Assembly: GCF_041053055.1 (NCBI RefSeq)
Contig: NZ_CP163443.1
Location: forward strand, 5,749,001-5,813,000
From: Streptomyces sp. R41
Lineage (GTDB): Bacteria > Actinomycetota > Actinomycetes > Streptomycetales > Streptomycetaceae
Length of the DNA stretch: 64,000 nucleotides
Reading direction: 5' to 3'
Part shown: piece after piece, positions 17,536-25,609 of the stretch
Layout of the letters: each line of letters opens with the position of its first letter
Numbering within the stretch: the stretch's first letter is position 1
The notes under the pieces: model-generated
Told to the model about the DNA's origin: nothing
The model's input: the letters and a program-made list of their open reading frames with translations, nothing else
Database searches by the model: none
Translations under genes and position numbers: made by a program

Positions 17536-19122
17536 GTGCCGCAGGAGGCGATCTCCGACCGTTACGAACTCCTGGAGGAGCTCAGCCACGGCGGCATGGG
17601 CGACGTGTGGCGCGGCTACGACGCCGTGCTCGACCGGCCCGTCGCCGTGAAGCTCATCCGGCAGGCGTCGGTCACCTCCCCGCAGCTGGCCGAGGAGTTC
17701 GCCAAACGCTTCCGCCGCGAGGCCCGCATCACCGCGCGCATCCAGCACCCCGGCGTGCCGCAGGTGTACGACGCGGTGCTCGACGCGTCGTACGAGCGGC
17801 TGTTCCTGGTGATGGAACTCGTCGACGGCGTACCGCTGTCCGCCTACCTCGACCCCGGCCGACCGCTGCCGGTCAGCTGGGCGGCAGCCGTCGCCGCACA
17901 GGTCGCGACCGTGCTGTCGTACGCGCACGACGTGCCGGTCATCCACCGAGACCTCAAGCCGGGCAACATCCTCGTCTCACGCGACGGCACCGTGAAGGTC
18001 CTCGACTTCGGCATCGCGGCGATCCTGCGCACCGACGTCACCAAACTGACCGCCACCGGCAGCCCCATCGGCACCCACCAGTACATGTCGCCCGAGCAGG
18101 TCCGCGGCGGACGCATCACCCCGCAGACCGACCTGTACGCGCTGGGCTGTGTGCTGCACGAACTCCTCAGCGGACGCGTCGTGTTCGAGGCGGAGAACGA
18201 ATACCTGCTGATGTATCAGCACGTCAACGCCGCCCCCACCCCGCTGCGACAACTGCGGCCCGACGTCCCCGAGGCGCTGGAGGAGCTGGTCCTGCACCTG
18301 CTGCGCAAGGCGCCCGAGGCGCGGCCCGCCGACACACAGGAGGTGTACGCGCGGCTGCTGCCGTTCCTCCCGCCACCAGGCGGAGAACCCGGCACAGCCG
18401 ATGCTGGGCCGACCGGCGTACCCGACCCGACGGGCGTGTTCCGTCGCCCTTTCGCACCCCGCGCCCGCGCCCAGGCCCCCGCACCCGGCGGTTCGACGCC
18501 GACAGCCGTCCTCCCAGGGGCCCAGCCGGTGCCCGTCCCCGCCCAGCTGCGCGAGGACATCAAGGAGGCGTACGCCCACTCCGACGCCCTGTTGGAGGAG
18601 GAGCGGTTCGCACAGGCCGCCGAGGTGCTCGGCGAAGTCATCGAACCCGCGGGCCTCGCCCTGGGCCCCGAGAGCAAGCAGGTCCTGGCGCTGCGCCGCC
18701 AGCGAGCAGCGATCCGCCTCCTCGGCGGCGACTACCGGGCCGCCCTGCCCGAATTCGACGCCCTCGCCGACGCGTACGCCCGCATCGCCGGACCCACCAG
18801 CGAGAAGGCCCGCGCCTGCCGCGCCCAGGCAGCCCGATGCCGCGCCGAACTCGGCCAGGTCACCGACGCGCTCGACGCGCTCCAGGGCGTGCTGAACGTC
18901 GTACGGGCCGTCGACAGCGACGCGAGCGAGGAAGCCGTGGAGCTACGGCACAACATAGGGATGCTGCTACTCGCCCAGGGCCGGGCCGTCGAAGCCCGGC
19001 AGGTCCTCGAACCGCTCCACCAGGACATGTGCATGGTGTTCGGCCCTGACGACGAGATGACCGTCGAGATCGCCGAGGCACTCGCCGTGATCCGCCTCGG
19101 CATCGACGGTCCAGCTTCCTGA
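17536..19122 (+). CDS. Soluble Ser/Thr protein kinase with C-terminal repeat domain (528 aa)
   Basis: The kinase domain spans about residues 8-275: Gly loop LSHGGMGDVW, VAVKLI, catalytic loop HRDLKPGN near 136, DFG near 156 and APE-like SPEQ. It is a Hanks-type (PknB-like) kinase, but no transmembrane helix or PASTA domain follows. After a Pro/Ala linker (275-335) comes a helical TPR-like domain (about 335-520) likely to bind a partner. The GTG at 17536 follows GGGGGCAAG. Downstream lie a decayed copy of this repeat domain and an OGG-fold gene. Its substrate is unknown. Confidence 0.9.
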   Translation: MPQEAISDRYELLEELSHGGMGDVWRGYDAVLDRPVAVKLIRQASVTSPQLAEEFAKRFRREARITARIQHPGVPQVYDAVLDASYERLFLVMELVDGVPLSAYLDPGRPLPVSWAAAVAAQVATVLSYAHDVPVIHRDLKPGNILVSRDGTVKVLDFGIAAILRTDVTKLTATGSPIGTHQYMSPEQVRGGRITPQTDLYALGCVLHELLSGRVVFEAENEYLLMYQHVNAAPTPLRQLRPDVPEALEELVLHLLRKAPEARPADTQEVYARLLPFLPPPGGEPGTADAGPTGVPDPTGVFRRPFAPRARAQAPAPGGSTPTAVLPGAQPVPVPAQLREDIKEAYAHSDALLEEERFAQAAEVLGEVIEPAGLALGPESKQVLALRRQRAAIRLLGGDYRAALPEFDALADAYARIAGPTSEKARACRAQAARCRAELGQVTDALDALQGVLNVVRAVDSDASEEAVELRHNIGMLLLAQGRAVEARQVLEPLHQDMCMVFGPDDEMTVEIAEALAVIRLGIDGPAS

Positions 19123-19164
19123 CCCGTCATCCAGAAGTGCATTGTGCTGCGTCGGCATCAGCGG

Positions 19165-19680
19165 CCCCGCCAGGCTCCGCGAGGACATCCGGCAGGCCGG
19201 CGCATACAGACGTCCTGCTCGTGGAGGAGCTGTCTCGCCCAGGCTGCCGAGTTCCCCAGTGACGTTGTCGAGTCGGCCGCCGCGGCGCTCGACCTGTGCA
19301 TGGAGCGGGCCACGGTCCGCTTCCTCTGCGGCAACTACCGCCTGGTCCCGCCCGAGTTCGACGCCCTCACGGGCGCTTTCTCCGCACCGCCGAACCCAAA
19401 AGGGTGCGCTCCTGCCGCCCCAGGCCGCGCACCGCCGCGTCGAACTGGGCCAAGTGACCGTCGCCCTGCAAAAGGTCGAGGCCGTCCGGCGGCAGGTGTG
19501 GGCCGGACAGCGACGCCAGCGACGACGCGATCGAACTGCGGCGCGCCATCGAATTCCTGGACTGTCCGAGGGACAACTCGTCGAGGCCCGGCGGATGCTC
19601 GAACCGCTCCACGACGACATGTGCGTGGTCTACGGCCCCGACGACGAGGACACCGTCGGGATCGCCGATCCGCACTCGCT
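19165..19680 (+). pseudogene. Decayed duplicate of the kinase C-terminal repeat domain
   Basis: This stretch matches the last 180 codons of the kinase just upstream (LREDI, RRVELGQVTVAL, EARRMLEPLHDDMCVVYGPDDE), but it is spread over at least two frames with small deletions. It carries no kinase domain. It looks like a tandem duplication of the partner-binding tail followed by decay. The match is strongest at the 3' end (19580-19670). Confidence 0.75.
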
Positions 19681-19707
19681 TCTCCGCATCTGCAGCAAGG
19701 AGCCACA

Positions 19708-20385
19708 GTGATCGTCCTGCCACACGACCTCGACCTGCCGGACCACGACACAGTGCTCGGCCAGGCGATCCCCTTCGATCGAGCCCGCTGGATACCCGCG
19801 CTGCCAGACGCCACGTGGTGGCCGGCCGAACTCGACTCATGCCCGCTCGTAGGAAAGTGGCCGCGGGTGGACCGCCGAACCGTGCTCAGCATCGCTCACA
19901 AAGCGGACACCGTTGAAGGACGTCGGCACCTGCTCGTTGCGGTGCTGGTTTGGGGCACGGGCACCAAGGCCCGGTCAGTAGGCAGGAGCGCGCAAATCTT
20001 TCGCCACTCTTCAGATACTGACATCGACGCGCGACTCGACGCGGCACTCGCGGCACTCCGAGAGCGAGGGGCTACGGAGGCATACTGGGCCTTTAACAAC
20101 GACCAGCACATCCCCTACCTGGGGGCGGCGTTCTTCACCAAGGTGCTGTACTTCGCCGGGGGCGAGAGCCCCGCCCGGCCCTATCGGCCGGTCATCCTGG
20201 ACAGCGTCGTCTCGCGAGCTCTCAAAGACCAGGGAGCGGTCGACACCAGCTGGCCGGAGAACGGCTGGACCACGGACCAGTACAGGCAGTACCTGGAGGG
20301 AGTACAGGACTACGCGCAGAAACGAGGCGTCCTGCCAGAGCAGGTCGAGGCGGCGCTGTTCTCCCACGGCAAGCAACAGCCCTGA
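19708..20385 (+). CDS. OGG-fold (8-oxoguanine DNA glycosylase-like) protein (225 aa)
   Basis: The GTG at 19708 follows AAGGAG. The sequence IPYLGAAFFTKVLYFAG and the following VILDSVVSRAL are the hairpin and helix blocks I associate with the actinobacterial OGG-fold family, which has the helix-hairpin-helix glycosylase fold. No clear catalytic Lys of true OGG enzymes can be assigned, so enzyme activity is uncertain. It sits behind the kinase and its decayed tail copy, a placement that suggests a kinase-linked stress or defence role. Family assignment is from memory of the pattern, without a search. Confidence 0.65.
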   Translation: MIVLPHDLDLPDHDTVLGQAIPFDRARWIPALPDATWWPAELDSCPLVGKWPRVDRRTVLSIAHKADTVEGRRHLLVAVLVWGTGTKARSVGRSAQIFRHSSDTDIDARLDAALAALRERGATEAYWAFNNDQHIPYLGAAFFTKVLYFAGGESPARPYRPVILDSVVSRALKDQGAVDTSWPENGWTTDQYRQYLEGVQDYAQKRGVLPEQVEAALFSHGKQQP

Positions 20386-20665
20386 TCGCCAAGCTACATG
20401 CACGGCATCGGCATGCTCTCTGTGTATCCCGATCAACAGGTGCCAGCGTCACGGGTTCGAGCCGAGCATCTCTGACGATGTCCCGGACAGCGTCAGCGAC
20501 GACGGGCTATCGAGCATCCCCACACCCACCGCCTGCATCGACGCCGACGCCCACGGCGCCATTCCCCGAGACGCTGGACGCTGTGCGGCCAGACCCTCGG
20601 CTACTTCGACGACTGGACTACGCCGCCGCCTCGCGCGCCTGCCGTGCCGTGAACATATCTGCAGC
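20386..20665. other. Gene-poor stretch after the OGG-fold gene
   Basis: I see no convincing gene on either strand. Short open frames lack family patterns and good ribosome sites. A T-arm-like GGGTTCGAGCC near 20452 is not part of a foldable tRNA. Confidence 0.5.
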
Positions 20666-20700
20666 CCCCGCTCGGTCGTCTTAGCCGGGCGGGGTCTTCT
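20666..20700 (+). terminator. Terminator before the toxin-antitoxin pair
   Basis: A 10-bp stem with one mismatch (CCCCGCTCGG / CCGGGCGGGG), a 9-base loop and a following TCTTCTGTTT form a good intrinsic terminator. It separates upstream transcription from the DUF433/PIN pair. Confidence 0.6.
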
Positions 20701-20785
20701 GTTTACGCATAGCTCTGCACACGCCGGGACGGCTGTGTATCGTCCTGCGCTCGGGGCTGGGAGACTGGGAGAGGAGGTGGTAGCC

Positions 20786-21514
20786 GTGGCTGGCAGCAGT
20801 GAAGAAGTGCGCTTCAGCGTGCCGCTGTATACGCAGGCCGAGGCCGCTGGCTACCTGGACATGGCACCCTCGACCTTGCGTAGATGGGCCAGGGGCTACC
20901 ACAACAAGTTCCTGAACCGTCCCGACGTGTTTGGCGAACCCTTGATCACTTACTTGGGTTCCCCTCATTCGCCGCATCCGTCGATCCCTTTCATCGGTCT
21001 GGCGGAGGGTATGTTCCTGTCCGCGCTGCGTCGAGCGAACGTGCCGCTGCAGAAGATCAGGCCAGCCCTTGAGCTGGTCCGGCAGCAGCTTGGCGTCCAG
21101 CACGCCCTCGCTTCACGCAGGCTGTACGTGGCGGGAGCCCAGCTGCTGTACGAGATCGGCGACGACCTGGGAGGCGACGACAAGCGGGAGACACGCAAGC
21201 TGATCGTTCTGAAGGATGGTCAGTACGTCTTCCGTGAGGTGATCGACCGATACCTCACCCGGATCGAATACGACGACTCAGGCAACGAGTACGCCCGAAA
21301 GATCGATCTTCCCGGCTACGAGGTTGCGGACATCACGGTGCTGCCGGGAGTGAACTTCGGCCAGCCGTTCTTCATCAAGACCGGCACCCCCCTGTACGTG
21401 GTCCAGCGTGACCTGCGCGCGGGCGAGTCCGTCCAGGATGTCGCTGACGACTATGCGCTGCCAGTGGATCAGGTCGACGAGGTGCAGGAACGGATCGAAC
21501 GCGAGGCTGCATGA
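20786..21514 (+). CDS. DUF433-type antitoxin with N-terminal DNA-binding domain (242 aa)
   Basis: The GTG at 20786 sits behind a strong GGAGAGGAGG. The N-terminal part (YTQAEAAGYLDMAPSTLRRWARGY, about residues 15-40) is a helix-turn-helix. The C-terminal 70 residues (LPGVNFGQPFFIKTGTPLYVV to YALPVDQVDEV) match the DUF433 fold. DUF433 proteins are antitoxins of PIN-like toxins (VapBC45-type), and usually repress their own promoter. The stop overlaps the toxin start by four bases (ATGA), so the two are translated together. Confidence 0.85.
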   Translation: MAGSSEEVRFSVPLYTQAEAAGYLDMAPSTLRRWARGYHNKFLNRPDVFGEPLITYLGSPHSPHPSIPFIGLAEGMFLSALRRANVPLQKIRPALELVRQQLGVQHALASRRLYVAGAQLLYEIGDDLGGDDKRETRKLIVLKDGQYVFREVIDRYLTRIEYDDSGNEYARKIDLPGYEVADITVLPGVNFGQPFFIKTGTPLYVVQRDLRAGESVQDVADDYALPVDQVDEVQERIEREAA

Positions 21515-21978
21515 CCACAGCGGGGGGATTGCGTCTGTTCCTGGATCGGAGCACGAACGCAAAGCGGTTCGCGGAAGCCGCTCGGGAGCTGTGCCCGGAC
21601 GTTCAGACCATCGGGGATCTCTACGGCGTCACACCCGCTGAGGCGGTCCTGGACGAGCAGTGGATAGCGGACGCAAGCGTCGCCGGCCGGATCTGCGTTG
21701 GGGCAGACCAGCGCATCCTCAGCAACCTGCTAGAGCTCGAAGCGATCATCAATCATTCGGCTCGGTATCTGGTCTTTGCTGACAACAACACCCCCACCCG
21801 GCAGCGGATTGCCCACTTTCGAGAGCTGTACCCCCAGCTCGAACCTCTCGCCGACATCCCGGGCCCGTGGGTCTACAAGCTGACGAGGGGCGGCCTGCAA
21901 GAGGTGAACGGCGATGTACTGCGCGCCCGCCTCGCTCAGGCGCGTGAGCGGCTGTTGAAACCGGGCTTGAAGTCTTGA
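21511..21978 (+). CDS. PIN-like domain toxin partner of the DUF433 protein (155 aa)
   Basis: The protein begins with a buried strand and acidic residue (RLFLDRSTN), followed by ICVGADQRIL and YLVFADNNTP, the spaced Asp residues of PIN-like RNases. Its position directly behind a DUF433 antitoxin with ATGA overlap supports a toxin-antitoxin pair. The presumed activity is RNA cleavage when free of antitoxin. A terminator follows at 22118. Confidence 0.8.
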   Translation: MTTAGGLRLFLDRSTNAKRFAEAARELCPDVQTIGDLYGVTPAEAVLDEQWIADASVAGRICVGADQRILSNLLELEAIINHSARYLVFADNNTPTRQRIAHFRELYPQLEPLADIPGPWVYKLTRGGLQEVNGDVLRARLAQARERLLKPGLKS

Positions 21979-22117
21979 CGAACGCCGCCGATGCCTTGGC
22001 GCCCCCGGAGTCCGGAGCCCTCGCCGACGCCTGCTCGCCAGCCGACGCGGCTAAGCAAGTGCCATCACCAACGTAAACCAGCAGGTCAAACTAACGAACA
22101 GTGTTTCTATGCGGCGG

Positions 22118-22145
22118 AGGCCCTACCGGGGTAGGGCCTCTTTGC
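22118..22145 (+). terminator. Terminator of the toxin-antitoxin operon
   Basis: A perfect 10-bp stem (AGGCCCTACC and its complement) with a tiny GG loop is followed by CTTTGCG. It lies 140 bases after the toxin stop. Confidence 0.7.
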
Positions 22146-22322
22146 GTCGCAAGGTCGGTGCGCTGGACGCCCCTTTGCCGCCCGGCCCTGAACTGGAGGC
22201 CCGCCCGGCTGGGGCCCGGCCAGCCCGCCGACGGGGCTTCCCTGGGGCCCGGATGGGGCCGGAAGGGCAGTGAAACCCCGTGAACGATCACCAAGCCCCG
22301 GGCACCACCGTGCCCTCTGACC

Positions 22323-23750
22323 GGTCGTGTCCCTCGTCGTGGTGTTGGGGATCAACTGGCGGGCGTGTTTGGAGTGTTGGGCAGCGCCGGGTCGCTTTCG
22401 GGGAGTTCGCGGTAGATCTCGCCCATGCTGCCTTCGGGGAGGTAGCGGCGGGGAAAGGCGATCCATTCGTCGTGCATCTCGAAGAGCACGGCGGTGACCA
22501 GCCGGATGAGCGCGTCGTCGTTGGGAAAGACCTGGACGACATCGATCCTGCGCTTGATCTCCCGGTTCACCCGTTCCAGCGGGTTCGTCGACTGGATCTT
22601 CTTCCAGTGCCGCGGCGGGAAGTCCGCGAACGCGGTCAGATCCTCCTTCGCCTCCAGCAGCATCGCTTTGACCTTGGGGAACTGGGTGCCGAGCATGTCT
22701 GCGACGGTGTCCAGCTGCGTGCGCACGAGGCCGGCGGTGGGCTGGGTGAAGATCGTGCGGATCGTCGCGGCGACCATTTCACCGGAATCCCGGTCGATCA
22801 CGCTGAAGGCATTTCGCAGGAAATGAACCCTGCACCGCTGCCAGGCGGCGCCGAGCATCACCTTGCGGACCGCAGCGACCAGCCCGGCGTGCTGGTCGGT
22901 GATGACCAGGCGAACCCCGGACAGGCCGCGCTCTCGCAGCGAGCGCAGGAATTCCTTCCAGAACGCCTCGCTCTCGCTGTCGCCGACCATCAGGCCCAGG
23001 ACCTCGCGGTTGCCGTCCTCGGTGATGCCGGTGGCGACGACCACGGCCCGGGAGACGATCTGATGGTTCACCCGCGCCTTGCAGTAGGTCGCGTCCAAGT
23101 AGACGTAGGGGAAGCGGACGTGGTCCAGCGGGCGGGTGCGGAATGCGGTCAGCGGCTCATCCAGCATCGTGCAGATCCGCGAGACCTCGGACTTGGAGAT
23201 CCCGCTGTCCCCGCCCAGGGCTTTGACCAGGTCATCGACGCTGCGAGTGGAGACGCCATGCACGTATGCCTCCATGATGACCGCGTAGAGGGCCTGGTCG
23301 ATGCGGCGCCGGCGCTCCAGCAGGCTGGGGAAGAAGCTGCCGGTGCGGACCTTGGGGATCTCCAGGTCCAGGTCGCCGGCCAGCGTGGTCAGCACCTTCT
23401 CGCGGTGCCCGTTGCGGACGTTGGTCCGCGTCGGCGTGCGCTCGTTCCACTCCGCACCGATGTGAGCACTCGCCTCGGCCTCGATCAACTCCTGCACCAT
23501 TCGCTCGGCGATGGCGCGGATGAGCTCGATTCCGTCGGTCGAGCGTAGTGACTCAAGCAGCCGTATCAGTTCAGACTGGGACAGGGCCATCGTGCACTCC
23601 TCGTGGTTGAACTGGGCGTTCACCAAGGAGAGTTACGCGATGGCCCACCTCCTGTTCAGGGAGCGGTCCTCACCCGTGGAAGTGCGCCCCGGGCAGACGC
23701 CCGCGCACTCCCAGCCACTGATCCCGTACACCACGACAAGGGACACCATC
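22323..23750 (-). mobile_element. IS256-family insertion sequence, complete, 1428 bp
   Basis: The element has a transposase on the minus strand and imperfect terminal inverted repeats of about 32 bp. The left end starts GGTCGTGTCCCTCGTCGTGG; the right end, reversed, starts GATGGTGTCCCTTGTCGTGG. An exact 8-bp direct repeat, CTCTGACC, lies at 22315-22322 and 23751-23758, the target duplication size expected for IS256. Intact ends, an intact gene and matching flanks suggest recent insertion. It landed between the toxin-antitoxin pair and the first tRNA-Thr remnant. Confidence 0.92.
22352..23590 (-). CDS. IS256-family (Mutator-type) transposase (412 aa)
   Basis: DDE transposase with the family signature blocks: VYLDATYCKAR (first Asp), LVITDQHAGLVAAV (second Asp), CRVHFLRN, and a C-terminal NPLERVNREIKRR containing the Glu. 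Length is typical. The ATG at 23590 (MALSQSELIR) is preferred over in-frame codons closer to the element's end. It fills nearly the whole element, and no frameshift or stop was found, so it should be active. Confidence 0.93.
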   Translation of the reverse strand: MALSQSELIRLLESLRSTDGIELIRAIAERMVQELIEAEASAHIGAEWNERTPTRTNVRNGHREKVLTTLAGDLDLEIPKVRTGSFFPSLLERRRRIDQALYAVIMEAYVHGVSTRSVDDLVKALGGDSGISKSEVSRICTMLDEPLTAFRTRPLDHVRFPYVYLDATYCKARVNHQIVSRAVVVATGITEDGNREVLGLMVGDSESEAFWKEFLRSLRERGLSGVRLVITDQHAGLVAAVRKVMLGAAWQRCRVHFLRNAFSVIDRDSGEMVAATIRTIFTQPTAGLVRTQLDTVADMLGTQFPKVKAMLLEAKEDLTAFADFPPRHWKKIQSTNPLERVNREIKRRIDVVQVFPNDDALIRLVTAVLFEMHDEWIAFPRRYLPEGSMGEIYRELPESDPALPNTPNTPAS

Positions 23751-23815
23751 CTCTGACCTGCACGGATGGTGAAGGCGGGGAACGTCAGGGAAGTCCGGCG
23801 TAATGCTCTGGCGAT

Positions 23816-23859
23816 CTCGTAATGCGTAGGTCTCGGGTTCGAATCCCGAAGGCGGCTCT
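23816..23859 (+). repeat. attachment-site copy 1: 3' half of tRNA-Thr(CGT)
   Basis: 44 bases identical to 39304-39347 and 48124-48167. They read anticodon loop CTCGTAA, anticodon-stem half TGCG, T-arm TCGGG/TTCGAAT/CCCGA and acceptor strand AGGCGGC plus T. The 5' half (acceptor, D-arm) is missing at all three sites. This is what a tRNA-targeting integrase leaves at the far end of an integrated element. A terminator-like hairpin follows at 23864-23902. Confidence 0.85.
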
Positions 23860-23995
23860 GTGGAAGCCTCAGGACTCACTCGCCGTGACCTGGGGCTTTT
23901 GCTTTTCCTTGACCAATGAGTGGTCTAAACCACCGCCTCGTGAGGTGGGCTTGAGGGTCAGATGGGGCCCGATGGGCCCAGATCGTCTTGCGCAT

Positions 23996-24039
23996 CTGTA
24001 ATGCGTAGGTTGTGGGTTTGAATGCCGAAGGCAACTCCA
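23996..24039 (+). repeat. Degenerate second tRNA-Thr 3' half
   Basis: Aligns with the 44-bp tRNA half 180 bases upstream: it shares TAATGCGTAGGT and the T-arm frame, but has changes such as GGGTTTGAATGCC. The same relic occurs at 39484-39527. It looks like an older, decayed attachment site carried inside the repeat. Confidence 0.6.
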
Positions 24040-24406
24040 AGGTGAATCCCGGGCCAGGCCTACGAGCTGGGGTCTTCCCTTTCGGGTGGCCATGGAGTTC
24101 CGGCAAAGTGGGCACGCGTGCCCTGTGATGGCGGCAGGTGATCAGGGTGCTGTGCGGCCCTTGGATCACGGGGCTGCCGCCCGACCGGGGTGCGGGAGAA
24201 ACGGCCCGTACAGGAAACGGCCCGAAGGGACACTCGGGGTGTGCGTGGACGCCTTGTGGGCGCGGTAGCTGTGCTGGACCGAGGAGACGGTTCTTCTGGG
24301 GCCTGTCCGTGGTCGTGATCAGCGGGCCTGCAGGAGGCTGCTGACCCAGAGGGTTCGTTCGCGGGAGGCGGAGTTTGGCGAGGTAGCTCGCGGACGTTTC
24401 GTCGTA

Positions 24407-25035
24407 AGCAGTTACCGCCTGCTGCGCCACGCGCGCGCCCGCCGGGTGCTGTTCCTGGTGGACCGTAACAACCTGGGCAGACAGGCGTACAACGAGTACC
24501 GGGACTTCGTACCGCTCGGGGCCAAGACGCCCTTGCACGAGCAGATGCCGCTGCGTTTGTTCAGCAAGGGCGCGGTCGCGGACTCGGACAAGATCGTGAT
24601 CTCCACGATCCAGCGGCTGTGGTGCAAGCTCTCGGGGATCCCCGTGCCGGCCGAGGACGACGAGAGTTTCGAGACCGAGCGGGCCGACCGGCTGGCGGGC
24701 CGCGTGGCGTCCGTGAGCTACTGCCCCGACCTGCCGCCCGACCACTTCGACGTGATCGTGGTCGACGAGTGCCACCGGTCGATCTACGGGCGGTGGCGCC
24801 CGGTCCTGGAGTACTTCGACGCCCATGTGGTCGGTCTGACCGCGACGCCGATCCAGCAGACCTTCGCCTTCTTCGACAACAACCTGGTCAGCCAGTACAC
24901 GTACGAACAGGCCGTCGCCGACAGCGTCAACGTCGACTACGACATCTACAAGATCGGCACACGGATCACCCAGCAGGGATCGGTCATCCCCGCGTCGAGC
25001 ACGGAGGTCCATCCCGACGGCACCGTCCTGCACGA
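24407..25035 (+). pseudogene. Fragment of a second type I restriction HsdR gene
   Basis: The frame contains RRVLFLVDRNNLGRQ, VISTIQRLW, a DEAH-type box VVDECHRSIYGRW and GLTATP, the middle of an EcoAI-like HsdR motor. Nuclease and Walker A regions are missing on the left, where the 591-bp repeat ends abruptly, and the second RecA lobe is missing on the right. It is unlike the intact HsdR at 12312-15512, so it is not a piece of that gene. Confidence 0.85.
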
Positions 25036-25127
25036 TCACCGTCCGCACCCTGCGCCTGACACCCGCCGACCTCGTACGGCTCCGCACGGAAGCCGATCTG
25101 GCGCTGGCGGATATCCGCACCGAAGCA

Positions 25128-25475
25128 TGTGGGACCTCCCCGTCGGCAAGAGCGAACCCGGTGAGCCCATTACCGAGACCGCCGTGCGCGAGCTATACGA
25201 AGAGACCGGCCTGACAGTGCAACCGGAGGCCCTGAAGATCGCCCACATCATCCACGGGGCGTGGGGCGTCGAAGCGCCCAATGGCTTCCTCACCGTTGTC
25301 TTCGCTGCCCACGAGTGGACTGGTGAGCCCGAAAACCCGCGAGCTGCGCAAGCACGCCCAGGTCTGCTGGATCGACACCAGCGTCATCCCCGCGGAATTC
25401 GTCGGTACGACCGAAAGCGCCCTCCACCACTACTTGGTCGACGGACCACAAGTGTCGTTGGACGGATGGCGGAGC
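25128..25475 (+). pseudogene. Truncated, frameshifted Nudix hydrolase
   Basis: A full Nudix box is present (GKSEPGE ... AVRELYEETGL) in one frame. The continuation HAQVCWIDTSVIPAEF to VSLDGW is in another, so there is a frameshift near 25335. The N-terminal strands before WDLPVGK are missing, the frame being joined to the HsdR fragment. In intact form it would hydrolyse a nucleoside diphosphate derivative; this copy should be inactive. Confidence 0.75.
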
Positions 25476-25609
25476 ACAACGAGGAGTTCAGCAGGGGGAG
25501 GCTCGGAGCCCCTCACCCTGCCGAGCGAAGCTCACCAACAGCAAAGCATAGGTAGTTGGTGCCCGAGGCGTGGGTGCCCGCCTGGAGCTACCCAGGAGTC
25601 GACCCGCGC

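Larger units (their letters stand above)
23816..24406 (+). repeat. 591-bp direct repeat, copy 1
   Basis: Identical to 39304-39894 (offset 15488) except for one base, g at 23893 against a at 39381. It starts exactly at the tRNA-Thr half and ends at CGTA, where the two contexts diverge abruptly. The end of the repeat, on the minus strand, encodes the last residues of an IS5-type transposase (DETSASYLAKL), which is cut off here but continues in copy 2. Two such direct repeats 15.5 kb apart could recombine and delete or amplify the DNA between them. Confidence 0.92.

Noticed and set aside
20440..20480. tRNA-like T-arm near 20452
   Set aside because: Only a GGGTTCGAGCC-like string is present, without cloverleaf partners.
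24446..25555. A 369-aa HsdR-Nudix fusion protein
   Set aside because: Both parts are truncated, and the Nudix end continues in another frame; best read as joined pseudogene pieces.
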